Shown here: positions 51,561 through 58,608 of the stretch, piece after piece
Layout of the letters: every line of letters begins with the position of its first letter
Position numbering within the stretch: position 1 is the first letter of the stretch
Source of the DNA: Janthinobacterium sp. 1_2014MBL_MicDiv
GTDB lineage: Bacteria; Pseudomonadota; Gammaproteobacteria; Burkholderiales; Burkholderiaceae_D
Direction of reading: 5' to 3'
Assembly (NCBI RefSeq): GCF_001865675.1
Contig: NZ_CP011319.1
Span: forward strand, 868,001 to 932,000
Length of the DNA stretch: 64,000 nt
Notes under the pieces: model-generated
The model's database searches: none
Told to the model about the DNA's origin: nothing
The model's input: the letters and a program-made list of their open reading frames with translations, nothing else
Program-made: the position numbers and the translations under genes

Positions 51561-52277
51561 TCAGGCCGCCGGCTGCTTGCGCAAGGTGCCGTGCAGGAAC
51601 AGGTCGAGACTGACGGCCACCTTGCCGCGCAATTGCGCCACATCCGGTTGCGCCTGCGGTGGAAACAGCAGGCGCGACATCTGGTCGCCGAGCAGGCAAT
51701 TGAGCAGGTGCAAGGCCAGCATGGGGGCCGTCAATTCCTCGCGAAACAGCGGCGCAATATCGGGACGGCTGAAAAACTTGGTCAGCATCTCGCGCGTCTG
51801 TCCCGGTCCCACCTTGTAAAACGTTTCCGCCAGTTCCGGGTGCGTGGCCGCCTCGGCCACCACCATGCGATTCAGGCGGATGGCTGCCGGCATGGTGACC
51901 AGTTGCACGAACAGCAGGCCGAACTCGCCGAGGATGGTGGGCAGGGGCCGCATATCCGTTTCCAGCGCCGGCATGGTGGAGAAATAGGCGGCGCGGCGTT
52001 GTTCCACCACGGCATTGAACAATCCCGACTTGCCGCCGAACTTCACATAAATCGTGCGCACGGCCACATGGGCTTCGCGCGCGATCATTTCCAGGCTCAC
52101 TTTCCCATACCCTTTTTCCAGGAACAGGCAACCGGCCGCATGCAGCAGGTTTTCCATGCGCGCCTCCATGTCGGCCGCGCGCGGGCGTCCGGCCGGCTTG
52201 CCGCAGCAGCTGAGCTCCTGGGCATTGTCGGTATTGTTGTCGGTAGGCAAGGTATCGCTGAGGCCGGGATCTGGCAT
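51561..52277 (-). CDS. TetR-family repressor of the tripartite efflux operon
   Basis: A 238-residue regulator. The N-terminal HTH (MENLLHAAGCLFLEKGYGKVSLEMIAREAHVAVRTIYVKFGGKSGLFNAVVEQR, about 41-94) is a canonical TetR_N domain; the C-terminal ligand domain resembles AcrR/TetR_C types. An N-terminal extension of about 38 residues contains CCGKPAGRPRAAD. The start at 52277 is the first ATG with a fair ribosome site (GAGA); in-frame codons further up run into the operator. It is divergent from the efflux operon, with inverted repeats in the gap, so it should repress the pump until its ligand appears. Confidence 0.9.
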   Translation of the reverse strand: MPDPGLSDTLPTDNNTDNAQELSCCGKPAGRPRAADMEARMENLLHAAGCLFLEKGYGKVSLEMIAREAHVAVRTIYVKFGGKSGLFNAVVEQRRAAYFSTMPALETDMRPLPTILGEFGLLFVQLVTMPAAIRLNRMVVAEAATHPELAETFYKVGPGQTREMLTKFFSRPDIAPLFREELTAPMLALHLLNCLLGDQMSRLLFPPQAQPDVAQLRGKVAVSLDLFLHGTLRKQPAA

Positions 52278-52338
52278 GCTCGGGGTCTCTTTTATAAGGT
52301 TGGAAGGTGAGTGATGGCTCACACTGTAGTGCAAATTA

Positions 52339-52362
52339 AAATGAAATGCAATCGTTTCATTT
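52339..52362. promoter_or_regulatory. Candidate TetR operator
   Basis: AAATGAAA (52339-52346) and TTTCATTT (52355-52362) form an exact 8-bp inverted repeat with an 8-base spacer, abutting the -35 of the efflux promoter. A further TTTCATTT lies at 52405-52412, just past the expected transcription start. Confidence 0.7.
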
Positions 52363-52363
52363 C

Positions 52364-52392
52364 TTGACTTTGGCTTTTCTTTGTCCAATAAT
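52364..52392 (+). promoter_or_regulatory. Promoter of the efflux operon
   Basis: TTGACT (52364-52369) and AATAAT (52387-52392) with a 17-bp spacer, flanked by TTTCATTT operator half-sites on both sides. Confidence 0.65.
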
Positions 52393-52424
52393 GAACAGAT
52401 ATCATTTCATTTCCGGAGCGCAGT

Positions 52425-53630
52425 ATGTCGAATCAGCCTGGCCAAGCAGAACAAAAAGTGCTTAGCGCCGTCCCACTCGCGGCCCCGGCCGCACCGTCCG
52501 CGCCCGCCGCATCTGCCAGCTCCACCCCGCCCAACCATCGCGTGAAGATCATCGCCGGCCTGATCGTCCTGGTCGCCCTGGGCGCCGGCGCGCGCATGTG
52601 GTACCGCAGCCATTATTTCGTCGAAACGGAAAACGCCTACGTTTCCGGCCACGTGCATCCCGTCTCGGCGCGCATTTCCGGCGTCGTCAGCAAGGTCTTC
52701 ATCGATGACAACCAATTGGTGAAAGAGGGCGACGTGATCGCCGAACTCGACCCGTTCGACCAGCGCGTGAAGACCGAACAGATCGCCGCGCAAATCGCCA
52801 GCGCCGAGCAGCAGGTGCTGCAAGCCGATGCGCAGATCGCGCAAGTGCAGGCGCAGGCCAGCGCCGCCCAGGCGCAGGTGGCGCAAGCCGACGCCCAGCT
52901 GCTGCGCGCCAAACAGGACGCCGAACGCTTTGGCCAGCTGTACACGAGCCAGATGAAAGCCGTCTCGAAGGCGGAACTCGACGCGGCCAACGCTGCCCGC
53001 TCGGGCGCCGTGGCCGACCTGGCCGCCCGCCGCGACAGCGCCGTGGCCGCCAAGGCGCAGATCGGCGCCGCCCAGGCCGCGCGCGACGTGGCCAAGGCCC
53101 AGGTGGCCGTGCTGCGCGTGCAGTTGAAGGATGCCGAGCAGCAGCTGCAATACAACCGCATCCTGGCGCCCGTCGCCGGCCGCATCGGCAAGCGCAACGT
53201 GGAAACGGGCATGCGCGTGCAGCCCGGCCAGCAATTGACGGCCATCGTGCAGGACAACGTCTGGGTCACGGCCAACTTCAAGGAAACGCAACTGGCCGAC
53301 CTGCACCGCGGCCAGAGCGTGCACGTGACCATCGACGCCATGCCAGGCAAGAAACTGGTGGGCACGGTCGACAGCTTCGCCCCCGCGTCGGGCGCGCAAT
53401 TCGCGCTGCTGCCAGCCGATAACGCGACCGGCAACTTCACCAAGATCGTCCAGCGCGTGCCGGTGAAGATCGTCTTCCAGCCGGCCGACATCAAGGCCAT
53501 GAACGGCCGCCTGGTGCCGGGCATGTCGGTGATCGCCGAAGTGGAAGTGAACCAGCCCGAGTCGCCTCAAGCTCAGGACGCGGCCGCGCGCCACGCCGCC
53601 GCGCCAGCCGCCCAGACCACCGCCCGCTAA
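52425..53630 (+). CDS. EmrA-type membrane fusion protein (periplasmic adaptor)
   Basis: A 401-residue HlyD-family adaptor. A cytoplasmic Ala/Pro-rich N-terminus (about 1-38) leads to one TM helix (about 41-59, VKIIAGLIVLVALGAGARMW), then a lipoyl/barrel half (YFVETENAYVSGHVHPVSARISGVVSKVFIDDNQLVKEGDVIAELD). A long Ala/Gln-rich coiled-coil hairpin (about 120-245) and the second lipoyl half (YNRILAPVAGRIGKRNVETGMRVQPGQQL) follow. It bridges the inner-membrane pump to the outer-membrane channel. CGGAG precedes the ATG. The next gene begins 6 bp downstream. Confidence 0.93.
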   Translation: MSNQPGQAEQKVLSAVPLAAPAAPSAPAASASSTPPNHRVKIIAGLIVLVALGAGARMWYRSHYFVETENAYVSGHVHPVSARISGVVSKVFIDDNQLVKEGDVIAELDPFDQRVKTEQIAAQIASAEQQVLQADAQIAQVQAQASAAQAQVAQADAQLLRAKQDAERFGQLYTSQMKAVSKAELDAANAARSGAVADLAARRDSAVAAKAQIGAAQAARDVAKAQVAVLRVQLKDAEQQLQYNRILAPVAGRIGKRNVETGMRVQPGQQLTAIVQDNVWVTANFKETQLADLHRGQSVHVTIDAMPGKKLVGTVDSFAPASGAQFALLPADNATGNFTKIVQRVPVKIVFQPADIKAMNGRLVPGMSVIAEVEVNQPESPQAQDAAARHAAAPAAQTTAR

Positions 53631-53636
53631 GTTGTC

Positions 53637-55235
53637 ATGAGCAGCCCCTCCACCACGCTGGCGAAGCCGCCGGCGTTTCCCGTGATCGACGAAAAAGTCT
53701 CCGGACGCACCTGGCTGGCGGTCGCCGCCGGCATGCTGGGCGCCTTCATGGCGGTGCTCGACATCCAGATCACCAACTCCTCGCTCAAGGATATCCTTGG
53801 CTCGCTGTCGGCCACCCAGGAAGAGGGTTCGTGGATTTCCACGGCCTACCTGGTGGCGGAAATCATCGTCATTCCCCTCACCGCGCTGCTGGCGCGCGTG
53901 TTCGGCCTGCGTACCTACATGATCGGCACCACCGCTTTCTTCCTGCTGTTCTCGACCCTGTGCGGGGCGGCGTGGAACCTGGAAAGCATGATCGTCTTCC
54001 GCATGCTGCAAGGGTTTACGGGCGGTGCGCTGATCCCGATGGCGTTCACGCTGGTGATGCTCAAGCTGCCCGCCTCGAAGCGCGCCGTCGGCATGGCCAT
54101 CTTCGGCCTGACGGCCACCCTGGCGCCGGCCATGGGCCCGACCCTGGGCGGCTATCTGAGCGAGCTGTATGGCTGGCCCTCGATCTTCTACATCAACTGG
54201 GTGCCGGGCGTGCTGCTGATCGTCGGCATGATCTATGGCCTGGACCGCGAGCCGACGAACCTGAAGCTGTTCTGGAAGGCCGACTGGCTCGGCATCTTCT
54301 TCATGGCCCTGGGCCTGGGCTGCCTGACGATTTTCCTCGAAGAGGGCAATTCGAAGGACTGGTTCGACTCGGGCTTCATCATCGCCTTCGCCGCGCTGGC
54401 CCTGACGGGCATCCTCGGCTGGGTCGTCACCAGCGCCACGCGCGCCGAGCCGTTCGTCAACCTGGCCCTGTACGGCCAGCGTAATTTCCTCGTTGCCACC
54501 GTGCTGTCGGCCGTGACGGGCATGGGCCTGTACGGCTCGGCCTTCCTGCTGCCGCTGTTCCTCGGCCAGATCGCCGGCTACTCGCCGATGCAGATCGGTG
54601 AAGTCATCATGTGGGTGGGCTTGCCGCAGCTGTTCATCATGCCGTTTGTCGCCAAGCTGTCGTCGAAGGTGGACAACCGCATCCTGTGCTCGTTCGGCCT
54701 GCTGCTGTTCGGCGGCTCGTGCATGATGAATGCCTACATGGACGCTTCCACCGGCTACGACCAGCTGCTGTGGTCGCAGGTGGTGCGCGCGCTGGGCCAG
54801 CCCTTCGTCATGCTGACCCTGTCGAACTTCGCCATGAAGGGTATCGCGCCGAAGGACATGGCATCCGCTTCCAGCCTGTTCAACATGACGCGCAACCTGG
54901 GCGGCTCGATCGGCATCGCCCTGCTGGCGACGGCCCTGAGCACGCGCGAACATTTCCACTCGCAGCGCCTGGGCGAAGCGATCAACGTGTTTTCCAGCGC
55001 CACGCAGCTGCGCATCGACCAGCTGACGTCGTCGTTCATGGCCAAGGGCTATGACGCCGTCACGGCCGGCAACCAGGCCTTGCAGGCGATCGACGGCATC
55101 GTGCGCCGCGAAGCGTATGTGATGGCCTACAACGATGGCTTCTTCCTCATCGGCGCCATCCTGCTGGCCTGCATCGTGCCCCTGTGGCTGGCCGACAAAC
55201 TCAAAGCCCCCGGTGGCGGTGGCGGCGGTCATTGA
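53637..55235 (+). CDS. EmrB/QacA-type DHA2 drug exporter
   Basis: A 532-residue inner-membrane pump of the 14-TM DHA2 family. TM1 has the motif LDIQITNSSLKDI (usual LDxTIVNVALP-like position), and TM5 the antiporter motif C (ATLAPAMGPTLGGYLSELYGWPSIFYINW). It uses proton antiport to drive drugs or toxic organics through the EmrA/NodT partners. The C-terminus is Gly-rich (GGGGGH). It is in the middle of the three-gene operon, 31 bp before the outer-membrane gene. Confidence 0.94.
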   Translation: MSSPSTTLAKPPAFPVIDEKVSGRTWLAVAAGMLGAFMAVLDIQITNSSLKDILGSLSATQEEGSWISTAYLVAEIIVIPLTALLARVFGLRTYMIGTTAFFLLFSTLCGAAWNLESMIVFRMLQGFTGGALIPMAFTLVMLKLPASKRAVGMAIFGLTATLAPAMGPTLGGYLSELYGWPSIFYINWVPGVLLIVGMIYGLDREPTNLKLFWKADWLGIFFMALGLGCLTIFLEEGNSKDWFDSGFIIAFAALALTGILGWVVTSATRAEPFVNLALYGQRNFLVATVLSAVTGMGLYGSAFLLPLFLGQIAGYSPMQIGEVIMWVGLPQLFIMPFVAKLSSKVDNRILCSFGLLLFGGSCMMNAYMDASTGYDQLLWSQVVRALGQPFVMLTLSNFAMKGIAPKDMASASSLFNMTRNLGGSIGIALLATALSTREHFHSQRLGEAINVFSSATQLRIDQLTSSFMAKGYDAVTAGNQALQAIDGIVRREAYVMAYNDGFFLIGAILLACIVPLWLADKLKAPGGGGGGH

Positions 55236-55266
55236 CCGCCCACTCAAGAACAAGAAGGTAATCACC

Positions 55267-56706
55267 ATGCAAACCGCATCTATGAACATCACGAAAATCG
55301 CGCTGGCCGTCTCGCTGGCCGTGGCGTTGTCCGCCTGCGGCACCGTGGGCCAGGATTTCAAGGCCCCGGTGAATGTCGCCGGCATCGACAACGGCACCTT
55401 CCGCCATGGCGCCAGCGCGGCCGACGCCGCGCAGTTGCCCAAGGAATGGTGGAGCATCTACGGCGATGCGACCCTGAACCGTCTCGAGCAAAGCGCGCTG
55501 CAGGACAATCCCGGCGTCAAGGCGGCCGGCGAGCGCCTGCTGCAGGCACTGGCGCAAAGCGGCACGGCACGCGCCAACCAGGGCCCGAGCGTCAACCTCA
55601 GCACGGGTGTGTCGAACTCGCGCACCTCGGCCAATACCTCGCAGGGTCTGGCCCTGGGCAACCGCTCGATCAGCGGCAACAATTTTTCCGTGGGCGCTTC
55701 GCTGTCGTATGAAGTCGACTTGCTGGGCCGCGTAAAACGCATGGTCGAAGCGGCCGATTCGCAGGCGCTGGCGGCGCAGGCCGACCGCGACGGCGTGCTG
55801 CTGATGCTGTCGGCGCAAGTGGCCAGCAATTACTGGCAGCTGCGCGGGCTGGACGCGGAAATGGCGATCCTGAATGGCGCGCTCGACACGCGCCGCGAGT
55901 CGGCGCAACTGGTCGAGGCGCGCTTCAACGCGGGCTTGACGAATGAGCTGGACCTGGCGCGCGCAAAAGTCGAACTGTCGAATGCGCAGGCCGACCTGCA
56001 TGAAGTCAAGCGCCAGCGCAACCAGCTGGAAAACAGCCTGGCCACGCTGACGGGCAAGCCGCCGTCGGCGCTGCAATTGCCGGTGGCCGCCGAGCCATCG
56101 GCCTTGCCGCTGCCGCCCGCCATTCCCGTCGGCCTGCCGGCCAGCCTGGTGGCGCACCGCCCGGACCTCGTTTCCAGCGTGGCGGGCTTGCGCGCGGCGA
56201 ACGCACAAGTGGGCGTGGCCGAAGGCGCGTTTTATCCGTCGCTGCAATTGACGGGCAATTTCGGCTACGCCTCGGAAAAGCTGCGCGACCTGGCGCAGGG
56301 CGGTTCGCGCCAGTTCAGCTTTGGCCCGCTGGCCCTGTCCCTGCCCATCTTCGACGGCGGCCGCAACCAGGCCAACCTGGACTTGAGCAAGGCGCGCTAC
56401 GCGGAGGCTGTCGCCAACCATGAAACCAAGTTGCTGACGGCCTTGCGCGAAGTGGAAGATGCGCTGTCCGACGTCGAGCAGCGCCAGTTGCAGGGCGACG
56501 CCCAGGCCCTGTCGCAGGCAGCGGCGGCGCGCGCCTACCTGGTGGCGCGCACGCGCTACGAGCGCGGCATCTCGACCTACCTCGACGTCACGGATGCCCA
56601 GCGCAGTTCGCTGGCGGCCGACCGCGCCGCCGCGCAGATCAAGACCCAGCGCCTGCTGGCGACGGTGGCCGTGGCCCGTTCCTTGGGCGCCGGCTGGCAG
56701 CATTGA
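55267..56706 (+). CDS. NodT-family outer-membrane efflux lipoprotein
   Basis: A 479-residue TolC-like channel. The signal peptide ends in a lipobox (ALSACGTVGQDF, Cys about 25), so it is lipid-anchored. Two outer-membrane efflux repeats follow, each a long coiled coil (SYEVDLLGRVKRMVEAADSQALAAQADRDGVL; LDLARAKVELSNAQADLHEVKRQRNQLENSLATLTG; then VAHRPDLVSSVAGLRAANAQVGVAEGAFYPSLQL). YELDLWG-like SYEVDLLGR is characteristic. It completes the tripartite pump. The start at 55267 follows AAGAAGG. A large inverted repeat starts three bases after the stop. Confidence 0.94.
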   Translation: MQTASMNITKIALAVSLAVALSACGTVGQDFKAPVNVAGIDNGTFRHGASAADAAQLPKEWWSIYGDATLNRLEQSALQDNPGVKAAGERLLQALAQSGTARANQGPSVNLSTGVSNSRTSANTSQGLALGNRSISGNNFSVGASLSYEVDLLGRVKRMVEAADSQALAAQADRDGVLLMLSAQVASNYWQLRGLDAEMAILNGALDTRRESAQLVEARFNAGLTNELDLARAKVELSNAQADLHEVKRQRNQLENSLATLTGKPPSALQLPVAAEPSALPLPPAIPVGLPASLVAHRPDLVSSVAGLRAANAQVGVAEGAFYPSLQLTGNFGYASEKLRDLAQGGSRQFSFGPLALSLPIFDGGRNQANLDLSKARYAEAVANHETKLLTALREVEDALSDVEQRQLQGDAQALSQAAAARAYLVARTRYERGISTYLDVTDAQRSSLAADRAAAQIKTQRLLATVAVARSLGAGWQH

Positions 56707-56708
56707 AG

Positions 56709-56789
56709 GACACCAGAGAAAACCTGCCGCGCGTCGCGCCTGGCGGCCGGCGAGCCTCGCTGCAGCTCGCTACGGTTTTCTCCGGTGTC
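56709..56789. repeat. 81-bp structured inverted repeat after the efflux operon
   Basis: GACACCAGAGAAAACC (56709-56724) and GGTTTTCTCCGGTGTC (56774-56789) are complementary over 16 bases with a single G-T wobble. Inside, GCCGC/GCGGC (56726-56747) and GCGAG/CTCGC (56750-56770) can form two more hairpins. This is the layout of a mobile-element-like (REP/MITE-type) repeat or an elaborate bidirectional terminator. No second copy stood out in this window. Confidence 0.6.
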
Positions 56790-56833
56790 GCAAGGTCAAC
56801 CATGAGCAACACATGGCAAGTCCATCCAACTAG

Positions 56834-57751
56834 TTACGTGAGCGTGGCCGGTGGCGGTGTCGCCGCCGGCCCGTAGCGTTCCAGCAGAAAATCGATGAAG
56901 GTCGTCAGCTTCGGCGTCGGCTGGCGGTCGCGCGAGTACACGAGGTGCATGGGCCGCGGCGTCGGCACGTAGTCGGGCAGCAGCGGCACCAGCGTGCCGG
57001 CGGCGATATCGGCGGCCATCAGGATTTCCGCCTGCATGACGATGCCGAAGCCGTGCAGCGCCGCCACGCGCAGCGCCTGGCCATTGTTCGAGCGAAAGCG
57101 GCTGGCGCGCACGGGACTGCGGTCGTCGTCGCCGCTCCTGGCCAGGCGCCAGCGCACATGGCGCGTCCACTGCATGAAGTCCAGGCATTCGTGCCGCGCC
57201 AGGTCCGCCGGCGTGCGCGGCGTACCGTGTTTCGCCAGGTAGGCGGGGGCGGCACAGATCACCATCGCATACGGCCGCAGCGCGCGCGCCACCATGCCCG
57301 AATCCTCGAGCTTGCCGATGCGGATGGCCGCATCGAATCCTTCCTCCACCAGGTCCACCGTCCTGTCGTTCAAGTTCAGTTCCAGGCTCACTTCCGGATA
57401 TGCATCGAGGTAGTCGGCCATCAGCGGCGCGATGCATTCGCTGCCGAACGACACGGGCGCCGTGATCTTCAGCTTGCCGCGCGGCGCCGTGCGCATGGCT
57501 TCGGCCCCCCGTTCGGCGGCGCTGATGCTGGCCAGGATGTGCCGGCACTGTTCACAGTACTGGGCGCCGATTTCCGTCAGCGCCTGGCGCCGCGTGGTGC
57601 GCGCCAGCAGCCGCGCGCCGAGCCGCTCTTCCAGATAGGCGATGTGCTTGCCCACCATCACGGGCGAGATCTGGAAGGCCTCGGCGGCGGACGTGAAACT
57701 GCCCGCGTCGACGACGGCGACAAAGATTTCCATGCTGCGCAATTTATCCAT
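56834..57751 (-). CDS. LysR-family regulator divergent from the SDR gene
   Basis: A 305-residue regulator. The winged helix (LRSMEIFVAVVDAGSFTSAAEAFQISPVMVGKHIAYLEERLGARLLARTTR) is of the large DsdC/AaeR-like group that often controls a divergent oxidoreductase. The effector domain includes ITAPVSFGSECIAPLMADYLDAYPEVSLELNLNDRTVDLVEEGFDAAIRIG. It is separated from the SDR gene by 114 bp, with the shared promoter region. The effector is unknown. Confidence 0.9.
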   Translation of the reverse strand: MDKLRSMEIFVAVVDAGSFTSAAEAFQISPVMVGKHIAYLEERLGARLLARTTRRQALTEIGAQYCEQCRHILASISAAERGAEAMRTAPRGKLKITAPVSFGSECIAPLMADYLDAYPEVSLELNLNDRTVDLVEEGFDAAIRIGKLEDSGMVARALRPYAMVICAAPAYLAKHGTPRTPADLARHECLDFMQWTRHVRWRLARSGDDDRSPVRASRFRSNNGQALRVAALHGFGIVMQAEILMAADIAAGTLVPLLPDYVPTPRPMHLVYSRDRQPTPKLTTFIDFLLERYGPAATPPPATLT

Positions 57752-57865
57752 GGCCGCTCGATTCCAAACTATGGGTTAGTAATCTTGTAAATTCTAGCGT
57801 ATTTATTGCTTTCCTGAAGCGGCGCATACTGGCTCCATCGTTCAACAGCAGACAAGGACAGCATC

Positions 57866-58465
57866 ATGAAAATCGTCATCATCGGCGCCAGCGGCACCAT
57901 CGGCAAGGCCGTCTCGGCACAACTGGCACAGCGCCATGAAATCATCGAAGTGGGCAGCCGCTCGGGCACGCACCAGGCCGACATGGGCGATATCGCGCAA
58001 GTGCGCGCCCTGTTCAAGCGCATTGGCAAGGTCGACGCCGTCGTCGTCACGGCCGGCAAGCTGCATTTCGGCCCGCTGGCCGATTTCACGCCCGAGCAAT
58101 TCCAGCTGGGCCTGGAAAGCAAATTGATGGGGCAAGTCAACGTGGCGCTGGTGGCGCAGGAATACCTGAACGATGGCGGTTCCATCACCTTGACCAGTGG
58201 CATCGTGGCCGACCAGCCCATCCGTTTCGGCACGGCCGCCACGATGACGAATGCGGCCGTGGAAGGCTTCGCGCGCGGCGCCGCCATCGAATTGCAGCGT
58301 GGCGTGCGCATCAACGTGGTCAGCCCGACGGTGCTGGAAGAGTCGCTGGAAGCATATGGCCCGTTCTTTTACGGTTTCGAGCCGGCCGCGGCCAGCCGCG
58401 TGGCGCTTGCCTACAGCCGCAGCGTGGAAGGCGCGCAGACGGGGCAGGTATACAAGGTCTGGTAA
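57866..58465 (+). CDS. Short-chain dehydrogenase-like protein lacking the YxxxK motif
   Basis: A 199-residue minimal SDR fold: nucleotide motif IIGASGTIGKAV (about 5-16), then VDAVVVTAGKLHFGPL in place of NNAG, then SITLTSGIVADQPI with the catalytic-site Ser. The expected Tyr and Lys 13 and 17 residues further on are not there: the sequence is FGTAATMTNAAVEGF, giving Ala and Thr/Asn. NAAVEGFARGAAIEL still matches the helix after YxxxK. So cofactor binding is plausible but classical hydride transfer is doubtful. The LysR gene next door probably controls it. Confidence 0.85.
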   Translation: MKIVIIGASGTIGKAVSAQLAQRHEIIEVGSRSGTHQADMGDIAQVRALFKRIGKVDAVVVTAGKLHFGPLADFTPEQFQLGLESKLMGQVNVALVAQEYLNDGGSITLTSGIVADQPIRFGTAATMTNAAVEGFARGAAIELQRGVRINVVSPTVLEESLEAYGPFFYGFEPAAASRVALAYSRSVEGAQTGQVYKVW

Positions 58466-58544
58466 CCCGGGTTGGCCAACCGCGCCCGGCAGGTGATGGG
58501 GCAGATCAGGGGGCAGGTGGATTACAATCGCAGGCTGAGCAAGA

Positions 58545-58582
58545 AAGCGGTCGCGCGCCATCCGCGCCAGCCGCTTTTTTTT
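58545..58582 (+). terminator. Hairpin with U-run just before the M49-like gene
   Basis: AAGCGG (58545-58550) pairs with CCGCTT (58571-58576), with inner GCGC/GCGC, followed by a run of eight T. It ends 26 bases before the next ATG. A TACAAT -10-like hexamer (58523-58528) precedes the hairpin, so it may attenuate that gene rather than simply end the SDR transcript. Confidence 0.55.
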
Positions 58583-58608
58583 CCTGAGAATAATCTAACC
58601 GAGACCCC

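Noticed and set aside
52407..55457. 1016-codon open frame antisense to the efflux operon
   Set aside because: Same mirror effect; His/Arg/Gln-rich, no start context, no recognisable domain.
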